A stretch of 21,291 nt of DNA, taken from the IMG/VR virus record IMGVR_UViG_3300006924_003609, positions 1-21,291 of that record, one strand, 5' to 3'. The notes under the pieces were generated by a model, which ran no database searches, was not told the origin of the DNA, and saw only the letters and a list, made by a program, of their open reading frames with translations. This stretch comes from a virus. A program made the translations under genes and the position numbers. Shown one piece after another: positions 14,140 to 19,406 of this stretch (the stretch's first letter is position 1; every line of letters begins with the position of its first letter).

Positions 14140-14796
14140 ATGAAGGTTTTTCTAGGTGTTTTTGTGCTCGCCCTGTTTATGGGATCGGCTGCTGTGGAAG
14201 CGGAACCGTACCCGTGGCACGAAGGGATTCTCAATCGACCGGCTACGGTTACTGAGACGGCGGTCAGGGTCAATCCCCCGCCTCCTCGTGTTACACCGCC
14301 CCCTGAGACGGCTCCTCCGGCCACACAGCCGCCCGTAACGGCTCCTCCGGCCACACAGGCCCCTGAGACGGCTCCTGAACAGCCTGCGCCCGCTGAGAGG
14401 ATTCCTGCCCCCTCTGGACCCCCTTCGATCATTCCTGGCGACTGTGAGTCAGTCAGACGAGTGTTTAACTATTACGATCCGAGTGGAAACTCTGCCGCAT
14501 TTTTTGTGGACGGTGGAATTGCCTACAGGGAGACTCGTTGCGGTACAGATACTTTAAATGAAAGTTCTGGAGACACGGGTGTTGTGCAACTTAACCCAGT
14601 GCATAACCGAGCAGGTTACTTCGGGGGACGCTATTTCGGTGACGGCGGCTGGCTGATGGCTCTCCACGGCCTGCGTACCCGTCAAAACACTCTGAGTTCT
14701 GAGTGGGCTAATGCGGCTATTACTTTGCGTAAAGTCTGTGGTAACGGCCCGTGGGCCACAGGTGGAAACTATAGTTGCTTGTATCGCAATCTGTGA
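14140..14796 (+). CDS. Secreted lysozyme-like (transglycosylase-type) cell-wall hydrolase
   Basis: The start is the ATG at 14140, eight bases after GACGAGG; an in-frame GTG at 14131 overlaps that site. Residues 1-21 form a signal peptide (MKVFLGVFVLALFMGSAAVEA). Residues about 44-98 are a Pro/Thr/Ala linker partly encoded by a 30-bp direct repeat (14308-14328 and 14338-14358 share 21 bases). The C-terminal domain (101-218) has IAYRETRCG with candidate catalytic Glu131, then GDTGVVQLN (144-152), as in SLT/lysozyme-like folds. Cys102, 134, 200 and 213 could form two disulfides, fitting an exported enzyme. It probably cleaves peptidoglycan for lysis; a host-type Rpf-like factor is an alternative. 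Confidence 0.72.
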   Translation: MKVFLGVFVLALFMGSAAVEAEPYPWHEGILNRPATVTETAVRVNPPPPRVTPPPETAPPATQPPVTAPPATQAPETAPEQPAPAERIPAPSGPPSIIPGDCESVRRVFNYYDPSGNSAAFFVDGGIAYRETRCGTDTLNESSGDTGVVQLNPVHNRAGYFGGRYFGDGGWLMALHGLRTRQNTLSSEWANAAITLRKVCGNGPWATGGNYSCLYRNL

Positions 14797-14797
14797 C

Positions 14798-14827
14798 TTG
14801 ACCGCACACGATAAAGTGTGCTATCAT
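14798..14827 (+). promoter_or_regulatory. Promoter of the tRNA pair, with a palindromic spacer
   Basis: TTGACC (14798-14803), 18-bp spacer and TATCAT (14822-14827), eight bases before the tRNA-Ser gene. The spacer is exactly an inverted repeat, GCACAC-GATAAA-GTGTGC, which could be an operator or a transcript-end hairpin for the lysozyme-like gene. Confidence 0.65.
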
Positions 14828-14834
14828 TAGCATC

Positions 14835-14922
14835 GGAGCGGTGACAGAGCGGCCGAATGTACTTGTCTTGAAAACAAGCGAGGTGAAAGCCTCCGTGGGT
14901 TCAAATCCCACTCGCTCCGCCA
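14835..14922 (+). tRNA. tRNA-Ser (anticodon UGA)
   Basis: A full cloverleaf. Acceptor GGAGCGG pairs TCGCTCC, anticodon stem CTTGT/ACAAG carries loop CTTGAAA with anticodon TGA, and the T stem is GTGGG/CCCAC with loop TTCAAAT. A long variable arm, typical of serine tRNAs, is present. Discriminator G is followed by an encoded CCA (14920-14922). It reads UCA and related serine codons. Confidence 0.95.
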
Positions 14923-14924
14923 TA

Positions 14925-15004
14925 CCCGTGGAACTACCTGGGAGTAGAGGCAGGCTGTAAACCTGCTGCCGTTGGCTAGGGAGGTTCGATTCCTTCCCAC
15001 GGGA
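14925..15004 (+). tRNA. tRNA-Tyr (anticodon GUA)
   Basis: Acceptor CCCGTGG pairs CCACGGG, anticodon stem GCAGG/CCTGC with loop CTGTAAA gives anticodon GTA, and the T arm is GGAGG-TTCGATT-CCTTC. A variable arm is present, as in bacterial tyrosine tRNAs. The discriminator is A15004; unlike its neighbour, the gene does not encode CCA. It lies two bases after tRNA-Ser and is presumably co-transcribed. Confidence 0.93.
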
Positions 15005-15017
15005 CACAAGTGTAGTA

Positions 15018-15046
15018 TTGACCTACACAGGTGAGTGTGGTACAAT
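15018..15046 (+). promoter_or_regulatory. Leaderless promoter for the 51-aa gene
   Basis: TTGACC (15018-15023), 17-bp spacer, TACAAT (15041-15046), six bases, ATG at 15053. Same geometry as the oxygenase promoters. It would drive the whole series of small genes up to about 17.1 kb. Confidence 0.78.
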
Positions 15047-15052
15047 AGCGGC

Positions 15053-15208
15053 ATGAGCAACGCTGACCCTAATACTCCGTATGATTATGCTAGTGAGCCT
15101 GACTGGGTGTACACTAAGCCTGATAAGCCTAGTGGCTGGAATCACTACTTCTTTCACGGTGACTTTTGGAGAGAGGATGAAGATGATATACATGCAGACA
15201 TTGATTAA
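15053..15208 (+). CDS. Small acidic hypothetical protein, 51 aa
   Basis: A 51-residue frame whose ATG is exactly six bases after a -10 box. It begins MSNADPNTPYDYASEPDW and is rich in Asp, Pro, Tyr and Trp, with an acidic C-terminus (REDEDD). It is soluble with no recognised domain. The exact promoter placement is the main support for it. It overlaps the start of the next gene. Confidence 0.65.
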   Translation: MSNADPNTPYDYASEPDWVYTKPDKPSGWNHYFFHGDFWREDEDDIHADID

Positions 15209-15374
15209 GTGGTTGAGGCTACTCTTCTATAAGAAGTCAGCCTTTGATGGATATACATTTGATCTTGACGAATACACACCCATCACTGAAGAAGACTACG
15301 AAAGCGTGACGGCGTTATCGTCGCCCGCAGTTACATTACCCCGCCGTCGATCAAAAGGGAGCACTTCCAAATGA
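15183..15374 (+). CDS. Small hypothetical protein, 63 aa, with a hydrophobic/basic N-terminal helix
   Basis: The chosen ATG is six bases after GAGAGG; ATGs at 15177 and 15192 are alternatives. Residues 1-20 (MIYMQTLIKWLRLLFYKKSA) form an amphipathic or membrane-associating helix. The middle is acidic (DLDEYTPITEEDYES), and the tail is basic and Ser-rich. The function is unknown. It overlaps the previous gene in another frame and the next gene by ATGA. Codon use begins to shift towards C/A endings within this gene. Confidence 0.55.
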   Translation: MIYMQTLIKWLRLLFYKKSAFDGYTFDLDEYTPITEEDYESVTALSSPAVTLPRRRSKGSTSK

Positions 15375-15532
15375 CCGAAACCGATATTTCCAAGTCCCAA
15401 GTAGAGACTATGATCCAACAGATTGAATCCATGCTTATTGACGTATCCGGGCATAACAACGTCCCCGCTGCCGATATGCGTGACGGATTGTTAGACCTGT
15501 TGAATATGGCAAACGCTTTAGAAGACGAATGA
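15371..15532 (+). CDS. Small acidic helical protein, 53 aa
   Basis: A 53-residue frame overlapping the previous stop (ATGA), with GGGAG eight bases upstream. It is predicted to be two helices separated by SGHNNVPAAD: the first around QVETMIQQIESMLIDV, the second around MRDGLLDLLNMANALE. No family recognised. The helical hairpin with heptad-like leucines could dimerise. It is followed by the next gene after three bases. Confidence 0.6.
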   Translation: MTETDISKSQVETMIQQIESMLIDVSGHNNVPAADMRDGLLDLLNMANALEDE

Positions 15533-15535
15533 CCT

Positions 15536-15844
15536 ATGATTTGCGAGTTTACCGCAGGAACAGAGCACTGGTACGTTGACACCGACAAGACCTACGTGAA
15601 GATTTTTGACAACATTGACCAACGTGTTATCAAAGAAAACCACAACTTAGGTTTACTAGGCCAGTTGGAAGGTAACCGTATTGCGGCCTACGAGGGCACC
15701 TATGCAATGATCGGCGTTTCCCCCACGATTACCACGACTCACTTCTTCCTAGAAGGAGGCAAAGAGGCAAATCGTATCATATGGCGACCCGGAATGACAG
15801 AAGAACTTGAGGAAGAAGTTGAGGTAGACAATGCCTATTTATAA
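15536..15844 (+). CDS. Hypothetical protein, 102 aa
   Basis: A soluble mixed alpha/beta protein of 102 residues with a strongly acidic C-terminus (MTEELEEEVEVDNAYL). It has no clear motif. The ribosome-binding site is weak, but the gene starts three bases after the previous stop and overlaps the next by 14 bases, so it probably relies on coupled translation. Function unknown. Confidence 0.65.
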   Translation: MICEFTAGTEHWYVDTDKTYVKIFDNIDQRVIKENHNLGLLGQLEGNRIAAYEGTYAMIGVSPTITTTHFFLEGGKEANRIIWRPGMTEELEEEVEVDNAYL

Positions 15845-16268
15845 GGACTTTGACCGTGACCTACATAACCGGCACGACGTACAAGGCCGGGAAACCGTGA
15901 AGAACTATGTGAGCGCACACAAAGATGGGCTTATCGCTAAAGATAACCCTGACGAATACGGGGTAGACTTACTGTTCTACAAATACGATAGACTCGTAGG
16001 TTACGGTGAAGTAGAAGTACGGACGAACTGGAAAGCTACAGTTTTCCCGTTCAAAAGCCTGCATGTGCCTGAACGTAAGAAGAAACTGTTAGACAACGAT
16101 CTACCTACCCTGTTCTTCTCCGTCAACGAGAAACACACCCAAATGTTTGTGTGCAAAGCAGAAACCGTGCTCAACGCCCCGCTAGTCGAAGTATCCAACA
16201 AATACGTACAAAAGGGTGAACTGTTCTACGACGTAAAGACCACAGACCTCTACCTGACAGAAACATGA
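15831..16268 (+). CDS. Possible PD-(D/E)XK-like nuclease-fold protein, 145 aa
   Basis: A 145-residue soluble protein. YGVDLLFYKYDRLVGYGEVEVRTNW (residues 43-67) has an Asp46 then a strand with Glu60-x-Glu62, resembling the acidic cluster of restriction-endonuclease-like folds. LHVPERKKKLL (77-87) and a beta strand PTLFFSVNEKHTQMFV follow, as in small phage nuclease-like proteins. The canonical lysine of the motif is missing or replaced, so activity is uncertain. It could be a DNA-end or repair nuclease, or just a related fold. The ATG follows GAGGTAG in the previous gene. Confidence 0.5.
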   Translation: MPIYKDFDRDLHNRHDVQGRETVKNYVSAHKDGLIAKDNPDEYGVDLLFYKYDRLVGYGEVEVRTNWKATVFPFKSLHVPERKKKLLDNDLPTLFFSVNEKHTQMFVCKAETVLNAPLVEVSNKYVQKGELFYDVKTTDLYLTET

Positions 16269-16274
16269 GATAAA

Positions 16275-16430
16275 ATGGACCCCCTATGGCTCCCCCCAAT
16301 GTACTGTCCCGACTGCGAAGTCTACTGGGAACAACTAGAAGGAACCCCCTGCTGGATATGCAAACAGCCCGGAGAATACCAGAAACGACTAGTATCCCCC
16401 CGGACACGACTTATCAGGACACATGACTGA
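16275..16430 (+). CDS. Small zinc-ribbon protein, 51 aa
   Basis: A 51-residue frame with two CxxC knuckles, Cys11-x2-Cys14 (YCPDC) and Cys26-x2-Cys29 (CWICK), spaced for one zinc ion. The C-terminal half is basic (KRLVSPRTRLIRTHD), suggesting nucleic-acid or protein binding. It begins six bases after the previous stop and ends two bases before the next gene. The zinc-ribbon fold is likely; the partner is unknown. Confidence 0.65.
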   Translation: MDPLWLPPMYCPDCEVYWEQLEGTPCWICKQPGEYQKRLVSPRTRLIRTHD

Positions 16431-16432
16431 CT

Positions 16433-16717
16433 ATGCCCCTATCAGGTAACCTCAGCCTCAAGTACTGCTCCGTAAGCAGGTGCGGCAATTCAGCACAATA
16501 CCACGTCCAATTCACAGACAAAGAAAACAACTATACATCAAGTGTACAGCCCTACTGTAGTGACCACACCAAAATCGGATGGTACCTACCCCCCAAAGGG
16601 AAACAGAAAGGCAAATGGGTAGGAGGCTGGATACCGTCCAACATACACACAATACACGACAACTACGGCGACGAACTCACCGTATCACAAGTCAAAAACT
16701 CGACAGCAAGGTTCTAA
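16433..16717 (+). CDS. Small Cys/His protein, probable zinc binding, 94 aa
   Basis: A 94-residue protein with Cys12-x4-Cys17 near the N-terminus and Cys42-x2-His45 (PYCSDH) about 25 residues later, a treble-clef-like arrangement. A Gly/Lys/Trp-rich segment follows (KGKQKGKWVGGW, about 55-66). It is soluble and basic. The function is unknown. Codons are strongly C- and A-ending, unlike the genes before 15.2 kb. Adjacent to another small zinc protein, so the pair may act together. Confidence 0.65.
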   Translation: MPLSGNLSLKYCSVSRCGNSAQYHVQFTDKENNYTSSVQPYCSDHTKIGWYLPPKGKQKGKWVGGWIPSNIHTIHDNYGDELTVSQVKNSTARF

Positions 16718-16720
16718 CAA

Positions 16721-16858
16721 ATGGATAACATTCTATTCGCAGGCATCGTATGGCTCATCCTGTCAGGAGCCGCAACAGCACTCTGGTCACTATCCGCAAT
16801 AGTAACCACACTCACCGACAAACTACTATCAACATACAAAAGAAGGAACCCCAAATGA
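16721..16858 (+). CDS. Tiny membrane protein 1, 45 aa
   Basis: A 45-residue frame with one hydrophobic segment (about residues 4-31, ILFAGIVWLILSGAATALWS onward) and a basic tail (KRRNPK), so N-out/C-in orientation is likely. It starts three bases after the previous stop and overlaps the next gene by ATGA. It may be a holin-like or small regulatory membrane protein of the phage; the lysozyme-like gene is about 2 kb upstream. Identification rests on hydrophobicity only. Confidence 0.6.
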   Translation: MDNILFAGIVWLILSGAATALWSLSAIVTTLTDKLLSTYKRRNPK

Positions 16859-16989
16859 CCAAAAATTTAGGATGGCTCATAGCCGCCCCAATCATCGCAG
16901 CAGGACTCATCACCCTCGCAATCCACCAAACAATCACCCAAATCACCCGACTACACGAACACGCCCAAACAGGACAACACCCCAAATAG
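16855..16989 (+). CDS. Tiny membrane protein 2, 44 aa
   Basis: The ATG at 16855 follows AAGAAGGAA and overlaps the previous stop; an in-frame upstream start would run through the preceding gene. One membrane segment (about 5-23, LGWLIAAPIIAAGLITLAI), then a His/Thr-rich hydrophilic tail (LHEHAQTGQHPK). A holin/antiholin-type or host-membrane role is possible but unproven. Confidence 0.6.
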   Translation: MTKNLGWLIAAPIIAAGLITLAIHQTITQITRLHEHAQTGQHPK

Positions 16990-17063
16990 AAACCCCGCAA
17001 ATCCTACCACGATCACAAACACCCCCAAGCAACACACAACAAAAAGCCCTAAAGGACAAACCA

Positions 17064-17150
17064 ATGCTACCCCAAGACTACATGATAGGCATAGCCTTCA
17101 CCATTATAGCCATAACCCTAGTATTAGCTTTAGACTCATACACAAGTTGA
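17064..17150 (+). CDS. Micro membrane protein 3, 28 aa
   Basis: A 28-residue frame with AAAGGA eight bases upstream. It is almost entirely one membrane helix (MIGIAFTIIAITLVLAL, residues 7-23) with short polar ends. It is separated from the previous gene by 74 C/A-rich bases in which nothing else was seen. Its stop codon lies in the -35 box of the whiB promoter. Very short, so tentative, but with the two genes before it makes a run of three single-pass proteins. Confidence 0.5.
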   Translation: MLPQDYMIGIAFTIIAITLVLALDSYTS

Positions 17151-17176
17151 CACCCACCCACCCTCTACAGTAAACT
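17147..17176 (+). promoter_or_regulatory. Promoter for whiB
   Basis: TTGACA (17147-17152), 18-bp spacer and TAAACT (17171-17176). The leader to the GTG at 17242 is about 60 bases, so this gene is not leaderless. AGAAGGA at 17227-17233 is the ribosome-binding site. Confidence 0.65.
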
Positions 17177-17241
17177 ACAACCATAACACCCTACTAGTAT
17201 TAAACCCAAACAACAAAACCCATACTAGAAGGACCCTAACT

Positions 17242-17640
17242 GTGGACAACAACACAAACCCACTCACACGCATAACCAAAAACATCCGAACACCTATACA
17301 ACCCCCAAACACCCCACAACCCCCCATTGACCCCCACCAAAACCCCCCAGAACCCGCTAAACACTGGTCTGATGACGCTTTGTGTAAGGGTAAGACGGAT
17401 CAGATGTTCCCTAAGGAGCATAAGGATTTGTCGTATATTTCGGAGGCTCGTCGTATGTGTAGGCAGTGTCCTGTGCGTAAGGATTGTTTGGAGTATGCTT
17501 TGTCGTTTCCGGCTTCGGATCAGCATGGGGTTTGGGCTGGGTTGACTCCTCGGCAGTTGGATTCTGAGGCTAAGCGTCGTGGGGTTCGGGTTGAGCGTTT
17601 TACTTTGGCTCAGGTTTGGTCGCATTTGAATCGGGGTTGA
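17242..17640 (+). CDS. WhiB-family iron-sulfur transcription regulator with Pro/Asn-rich extension
   Basis: A 132-residue protein. Cys48, Cys73, Cys76 and Cys82 (MCRQCPVRKDC) match the four ligands of a WhiB [4Fe-4S] cluster, and GVWAG (96-100) is the family's turn. The following basic region (KRRGVRVERF) suits DNA or sigma-factor binding. WhiB proteins occur only in actinobacteria and their phages and act by binding the host primary sigma factor. Residues 1-41 are an unusual Thr/Pro/Asn-rich extension encoded by extremely C/A-rich DNA, while the domain itself is G/T-rich. GTG start with AGAAGGA eight bases upstream. Confidence 0.88.
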   Translation: MDNNTNPLTRITKNIRTPIQPPNTPQPPIDPHQNPPEPAKHWSDDALCKGKTDQMFPKEHKDLSYISEARRMCRQCPVRKDCLEYALSFPASDQHGVWAGLTPRQLDSEAKRRGVRVERFTLAQVWSHLNRG

Positions 17641-17691
17641 GTGTCCGGCCGGTGGGGATTGTGTCAAGTTGTTTGTGTGTTTTGTGTTTGT

Positions 17692-17722
17692 TTGTATAGT
17701 GGTTGTAGATACGTGGTAGTAT
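17692..17722 (+). promoter_or_regulatory. Possible leaderless promoter for the HTH gene
   Basis: TAGTAT (17717-17722) ends six bases before the ATG at 17729, matching the leaderless geometry. The best -35 candidate, TTGTAT at 17692-17697, gives a 19-bp spacer and is weak. No ribosome-binding site is seen. Confidence 0.4.
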
Positions 17723-17728
17723 AGTTGT

Positions 17729-18346
17729 ATGGATTCTAATAAGCTTTCTAAGGAGTTTTTGGCGGAGAGGGATGCCCGTATTTTTGGGTTGCGTAAGTCT
17801 GGGTTGTCGAATCAGGATATTGGGAAGCGGTTTAATATGTCGGCTTCGGCTGTGGCGGCGGCTACGAGGCGTCAGTTGGGTCGGTTGAATTCTGAGGCGT
17901 GGTTGTCGTATCCTGATGTGTTGCGTTTGGAGTTGGAGCGGTTGGATGAGATGCAGAAGTCTGTGTGGCCTTTGACTCAGTTTAGGCGTGAGGTGTTGGA
18001 TGATGGTTCTGAGGTGATGTTGGAGCCGGATCAGAATGCTGTGCGTACTGTGTTGGGTATTATGGATAGGCGTGCTAAGTTGTTGGGTATGAATGTTGAG
18101 CGGTCTGAGGTTGCGATTTCTGGTTTGGAGGGGGCGTCGTCTGTTGAGGTTACGTCGTCGTTGGCTGGGGTTGGTGGTGAGGTGTCGGTTGCGGGTGATG
18201 CTAAGGGTGAGGCTTTGGCGTTGTTGGAGTTGATGTCTTCGTCGGGTGTGTTGGATTCTGGTGTTGTTAATAATATTTTGGATAGTGTTGATCGTGATGA
18301 TGATGTGGTTGATGCTGTGATTGTTGAGGAGGACAGTGATGTCTAG
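17729..18346 (+). CDS. Helix-turn-helix DNA-binding protein, possible terminase small subunit
   Basis: A 205-residue protein. Residues about 16-50 form a helix-turn-helix (GLRKSGLSNQDIGKRFNMSA) like those opening sigma-region-4-type and small-terminase proteins. A charged helical middle (RLELERLDEMQKSVW, about 66-80) and RTVLGIMDRRAKLLGM (105-120) follow, a pattern common in small terminase subunits. The C-terminal third is acidic and Ser/Val/Asp-rich. The large terminase is not in the window, so a regulator remains possible. It is encoded by the most G/T-rich DNA of the window (in one 60-base line at 18241-18300, 20 G and 3 C). Confidence 0.6.
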   Translation: MDSNKLSKEFLAERDARIFGLRKSGLSNQDIGKRFNMSASAVAAATRRQLGRLNSEAWLSYPDVLRLELERLDEMQKSVWPLTQFRREVLDDGSEVMLEPDQNAVRTVLGIMDRRAKLLGMNVERSEVAISGLEGASSVEVTSSLAGVGGEVSVAGDAKGEALALLELMSSSGVLDSGVVNNILDSVDRDDDVVDAVIVEEDSDV

Positions 18347-18674
18347 TGATTATTTGAAACAAACTTTGTTGGCGGATGAGGTGCGGAAGGCTGAGGTTGC
18401 TGGTGCGGTCGATGCTGTGCTGGAGGGTGATGTAGCCCCGGCGTTGGCGGATGATGAGCCTCGTGACCGTCAGGTGTTGATTCGTGTTGGGGAAACTCAG
18501 CGGTCTCAGTGGCAGGCGGCGGCTGAGTCTGATGGGGCTTCTGTGTCTGAGTGGTTGAGGCAGATGGCTGATGCACGGTGGCGTGAGATTTATACGTGTA
18601 CGCATCCGTTGGAGCGGCGGCAGGTGTATCCTTGGTCTGAGATTTGTTTGGATTGTGGTACGAAGCTGCGGTAG
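18339..18674 (+). CDS. Ribbon-helix-helix protein with C-terminal zinc knuckle, 111 aa
   Basis: The ATG at 18339 is five bases after GAGGAGGA and overlaps the previous gene by eight bases. VLIRVGETQRSQWQAAAESDGASVSEWLR (about 46-74) fits an Arc/MetJ-type ribbon-helix-helix, which dimerises and binds DNA in the major groove. Cys87/His89 with Cys103 and Cys106 (CLDCG) can hold zinc. A similar RHH-plus-cysteine layout recurs at 19403. A role as a small phage regulator is likely. The TAG stop is the start of a 14-bp repeat found three times nearby. Confidence 0.68.
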   Translation: MSSDYLKQTLLADEVRKAEVAGAVDAVLEGDVAPALADDEPRDRQVLIRVGETQRSQWQAAAESDGASVSEWLRQMADARWREIYTCTHPLERRQVYPWSEICLDCGTKLR

Positions 18675-18685
18675 GGACACCATTG
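18672..18685 (+). repeat. TAGGGACACCATTG repeat, copy 1
   Basis: First of three identical 14-bp copies within 0.9 kb. It starts at the stop codon of the RHH gene. The motif is asymmetric, like the stoperators of some mycobacteriophages (comparison only). Confidence 0.85.
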
Positions 18686-18804
18686 AGGGTATTTGGGTGG
18701 GTTAGTCCCGGTCTTGAGTGGGCTGGGGTTGGCGAGTCCCGCAGGTTTAGCGGTGTGGGCCTGTGGGGCGGGGCTGGTTTACCTTGATGGTTGGGAATGA
18801 GAAA

Positions 18805-18837
18805 GGGGACCTTAGCAACTTTACTGCTAGGGTCCCC
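18805..18837. terminator. Bidirectional rho-independent-like terminator
   Basis: A 13-bp stem (GGGGACCTTAGCA with TGCTAGGGTCCCC, one G-U pair) around a seven-base loop, positioned between convergent genes. It is flanked by GAGAAA on the left and TCTCTGTG on the right, so either strand could be terminated. The rest of the gap (18686-18804 and 18838-18868) shows no gene. Confidence 0.78.
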
Positions 18838-18868
18838 TCTCTGTGTTAATTGGTGTGTTGTTAGATGT

Positions 18869-19018
18869 TTACCAGCGTGCTCGTGCTGCTGCGATTTCTC
18901 GTTCTAGGTCGTCGGTCCATAGGGAGCGGTCTCGTGGGACGCTGATGCCGTTGATGTAGAGTAGCTTCTTGCGGGCTTTTCGACGGTCTTTGAGCCGGGT
19001 AATGATTTTCTTTGTCAT
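18869..19018 (-). CDS. Small basic hypothetical protein, 49 aa
   Basis: A minus-strand frame of 49 residues with the strongest Shine-Dalgarno sequence in the window, AAGGAGGTGA, eight bases upstream. The N-terminal half is very basic (MTKKIITRLKDRRKARKKLL), followed by YINGISVPRDRSLWTDDLE and an Arg/Ala-rich helix. It is likely a nucleic-acid-binding or inhibitor peptide, and no family is recognised. It is divergent from the RHH gene at 19194 and convergent on the RHH gene at 18339 across the terminator. Confidence 0.7.
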   Translation of the reverse strand: MTKKIITRLKDRRKARKKLLYINGISVPRDRSLWTDDLEREIAAARARW

Positions 19019-19026
19019 GTGTTGGT

Positions 19027-19036
19027 TCACCTCCTT
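19027..19036 (-). promoter_or_regulatory. Near-perfect Shine-Dalgarno site
   Basis: AAGGAGGTGA on the minus strand is a full match to the 16S rRNA anti-Shine-Dalgarno, eight bases before the ATG of the 49-aa gene. It decides that start and contrasts with the leaderless genes elsewhere in the window. Confidence 0.85.
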
Positions 19037-19044
19037 GGGGTGTG

Positions 19045-19073
19045 GTTTAGCTTATTAGCCAAACTCTATTCTA
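19045..19073 (-). promoter_or_regulatory. Dyad and -10 box in the leader of the 49-aa gene
   Basis: On the minus strand a -10-like TAGAAT (19073-19068) precedes an imperfect 7-bp inverted repeat, GTTTGGC-TAATAA-GCTAAAC (19064-19045), just upstream of the Shine-Dalgarno site. It could be an operator or an RNA hairpin controlling translation. No consensus -35 box was found. Confidence 0.4.
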
Positions 19074-19146
19074 GCGGGACTGGTCGGGTATGTATAGTGC
19101 GGGTTGGGTGAAGGTAGTCACAGGCGGGGGTGTGTATGTGGGCACG

Positions 19147-19160
19147 TAGGGACACCATTG
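19147..19160 (+). repeat. TAGGGACACCATTG repeat, copy 2
   Basis: Identical to copy 1. Its right end overlaps the predicted -35 box of the 70-aa RHH gene, which is where an operator for repression would be placed. Confidence 0.85.
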
Positions 19161-19187
19161 GCCTTTTAGTGTAGTTTGGGGTATTAT
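19158..19187 (+). promoter_or_regulatory. Promoter of the 70-aa RHH gene, overlapping the 14-bp repeat
   Basis: TTGGCC (19158-19163), 18-bp spacer, TATTAT (19182-19187), six bases to the ATG at 19194: leaderless geometry. The -35 box overlaps repeat copy 2. The 19074-19146 part of this divergent gap shows nothing else. Confidence 0.6.
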
Positions 19188-19193
19188 ATAAAT

Positions 19194-19406
19194 ATGAATG
19201 ATTTATTTGATGTGGCTGGTCCGGGGCGTCCACCGAAGCGTGCTGATGTAGAAAGTAAAAACGTGGGCATGTCGTTTAAGGTTGACCCTCGTTTAAAGAA
19301 TTTGTTGATGGATATCGCTGATGGTTATGGGATTTCGATGACAGAGTTGTTGTTGATGATGGCGATGAAGGAAGCGGGCGTAGAGTACTTAGAGGACTTG
19401 GAGTGA
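19194..19406 (+). CDS. Small ribbon-helix-helix-like regulator, 70 aa
   Basis: A 70-residue protein. GMSFKVDPRLKNLLMDIADGYGISMTELLLMMAMKEA (about 25-61) fits a ribbon-helix-helix: a short beta strand, then two helices separated by a Gly-Ile-Ser turn. The N-terminus is basic (GRPPKRADVES). It is a probable DNA-binding regulator, perhaps autoregulating through the repeat in its promoter. The ATG is six bases after the -10 box; no ribosome-binding site. It overlaps the next gene by GTGA. Confidence 0.68.
   Translation: MNDLFDVAGPGRPPKRADVESKNVGMSFKVDPRLKNLLMDIADGYGISMTELLLMMAMKEAGVEYLEDLE

Noticed and set aside
14720-15060. Minus-strand open frames including one containing a VGFEPTEAF-like peptide
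   Set aside because: These are antisense translations of the two tRNA genes, a well-known false gene call.
17236-17667. A 143-aa minus-strand frame antisense to whiB
   Set aside because: Low-complexity Pro/Leu/Thr protein, while the plus strand has a clear WhiB domain with all four cysteines.
18267-18683. Long minus-strand frames (up to 138 aa) antisense to the HTH and RHH genes
   Set aside because: They arise because the plus strand is so G/T-rich that stop codons are rare on the complement; no ribosome-binding site or motif.
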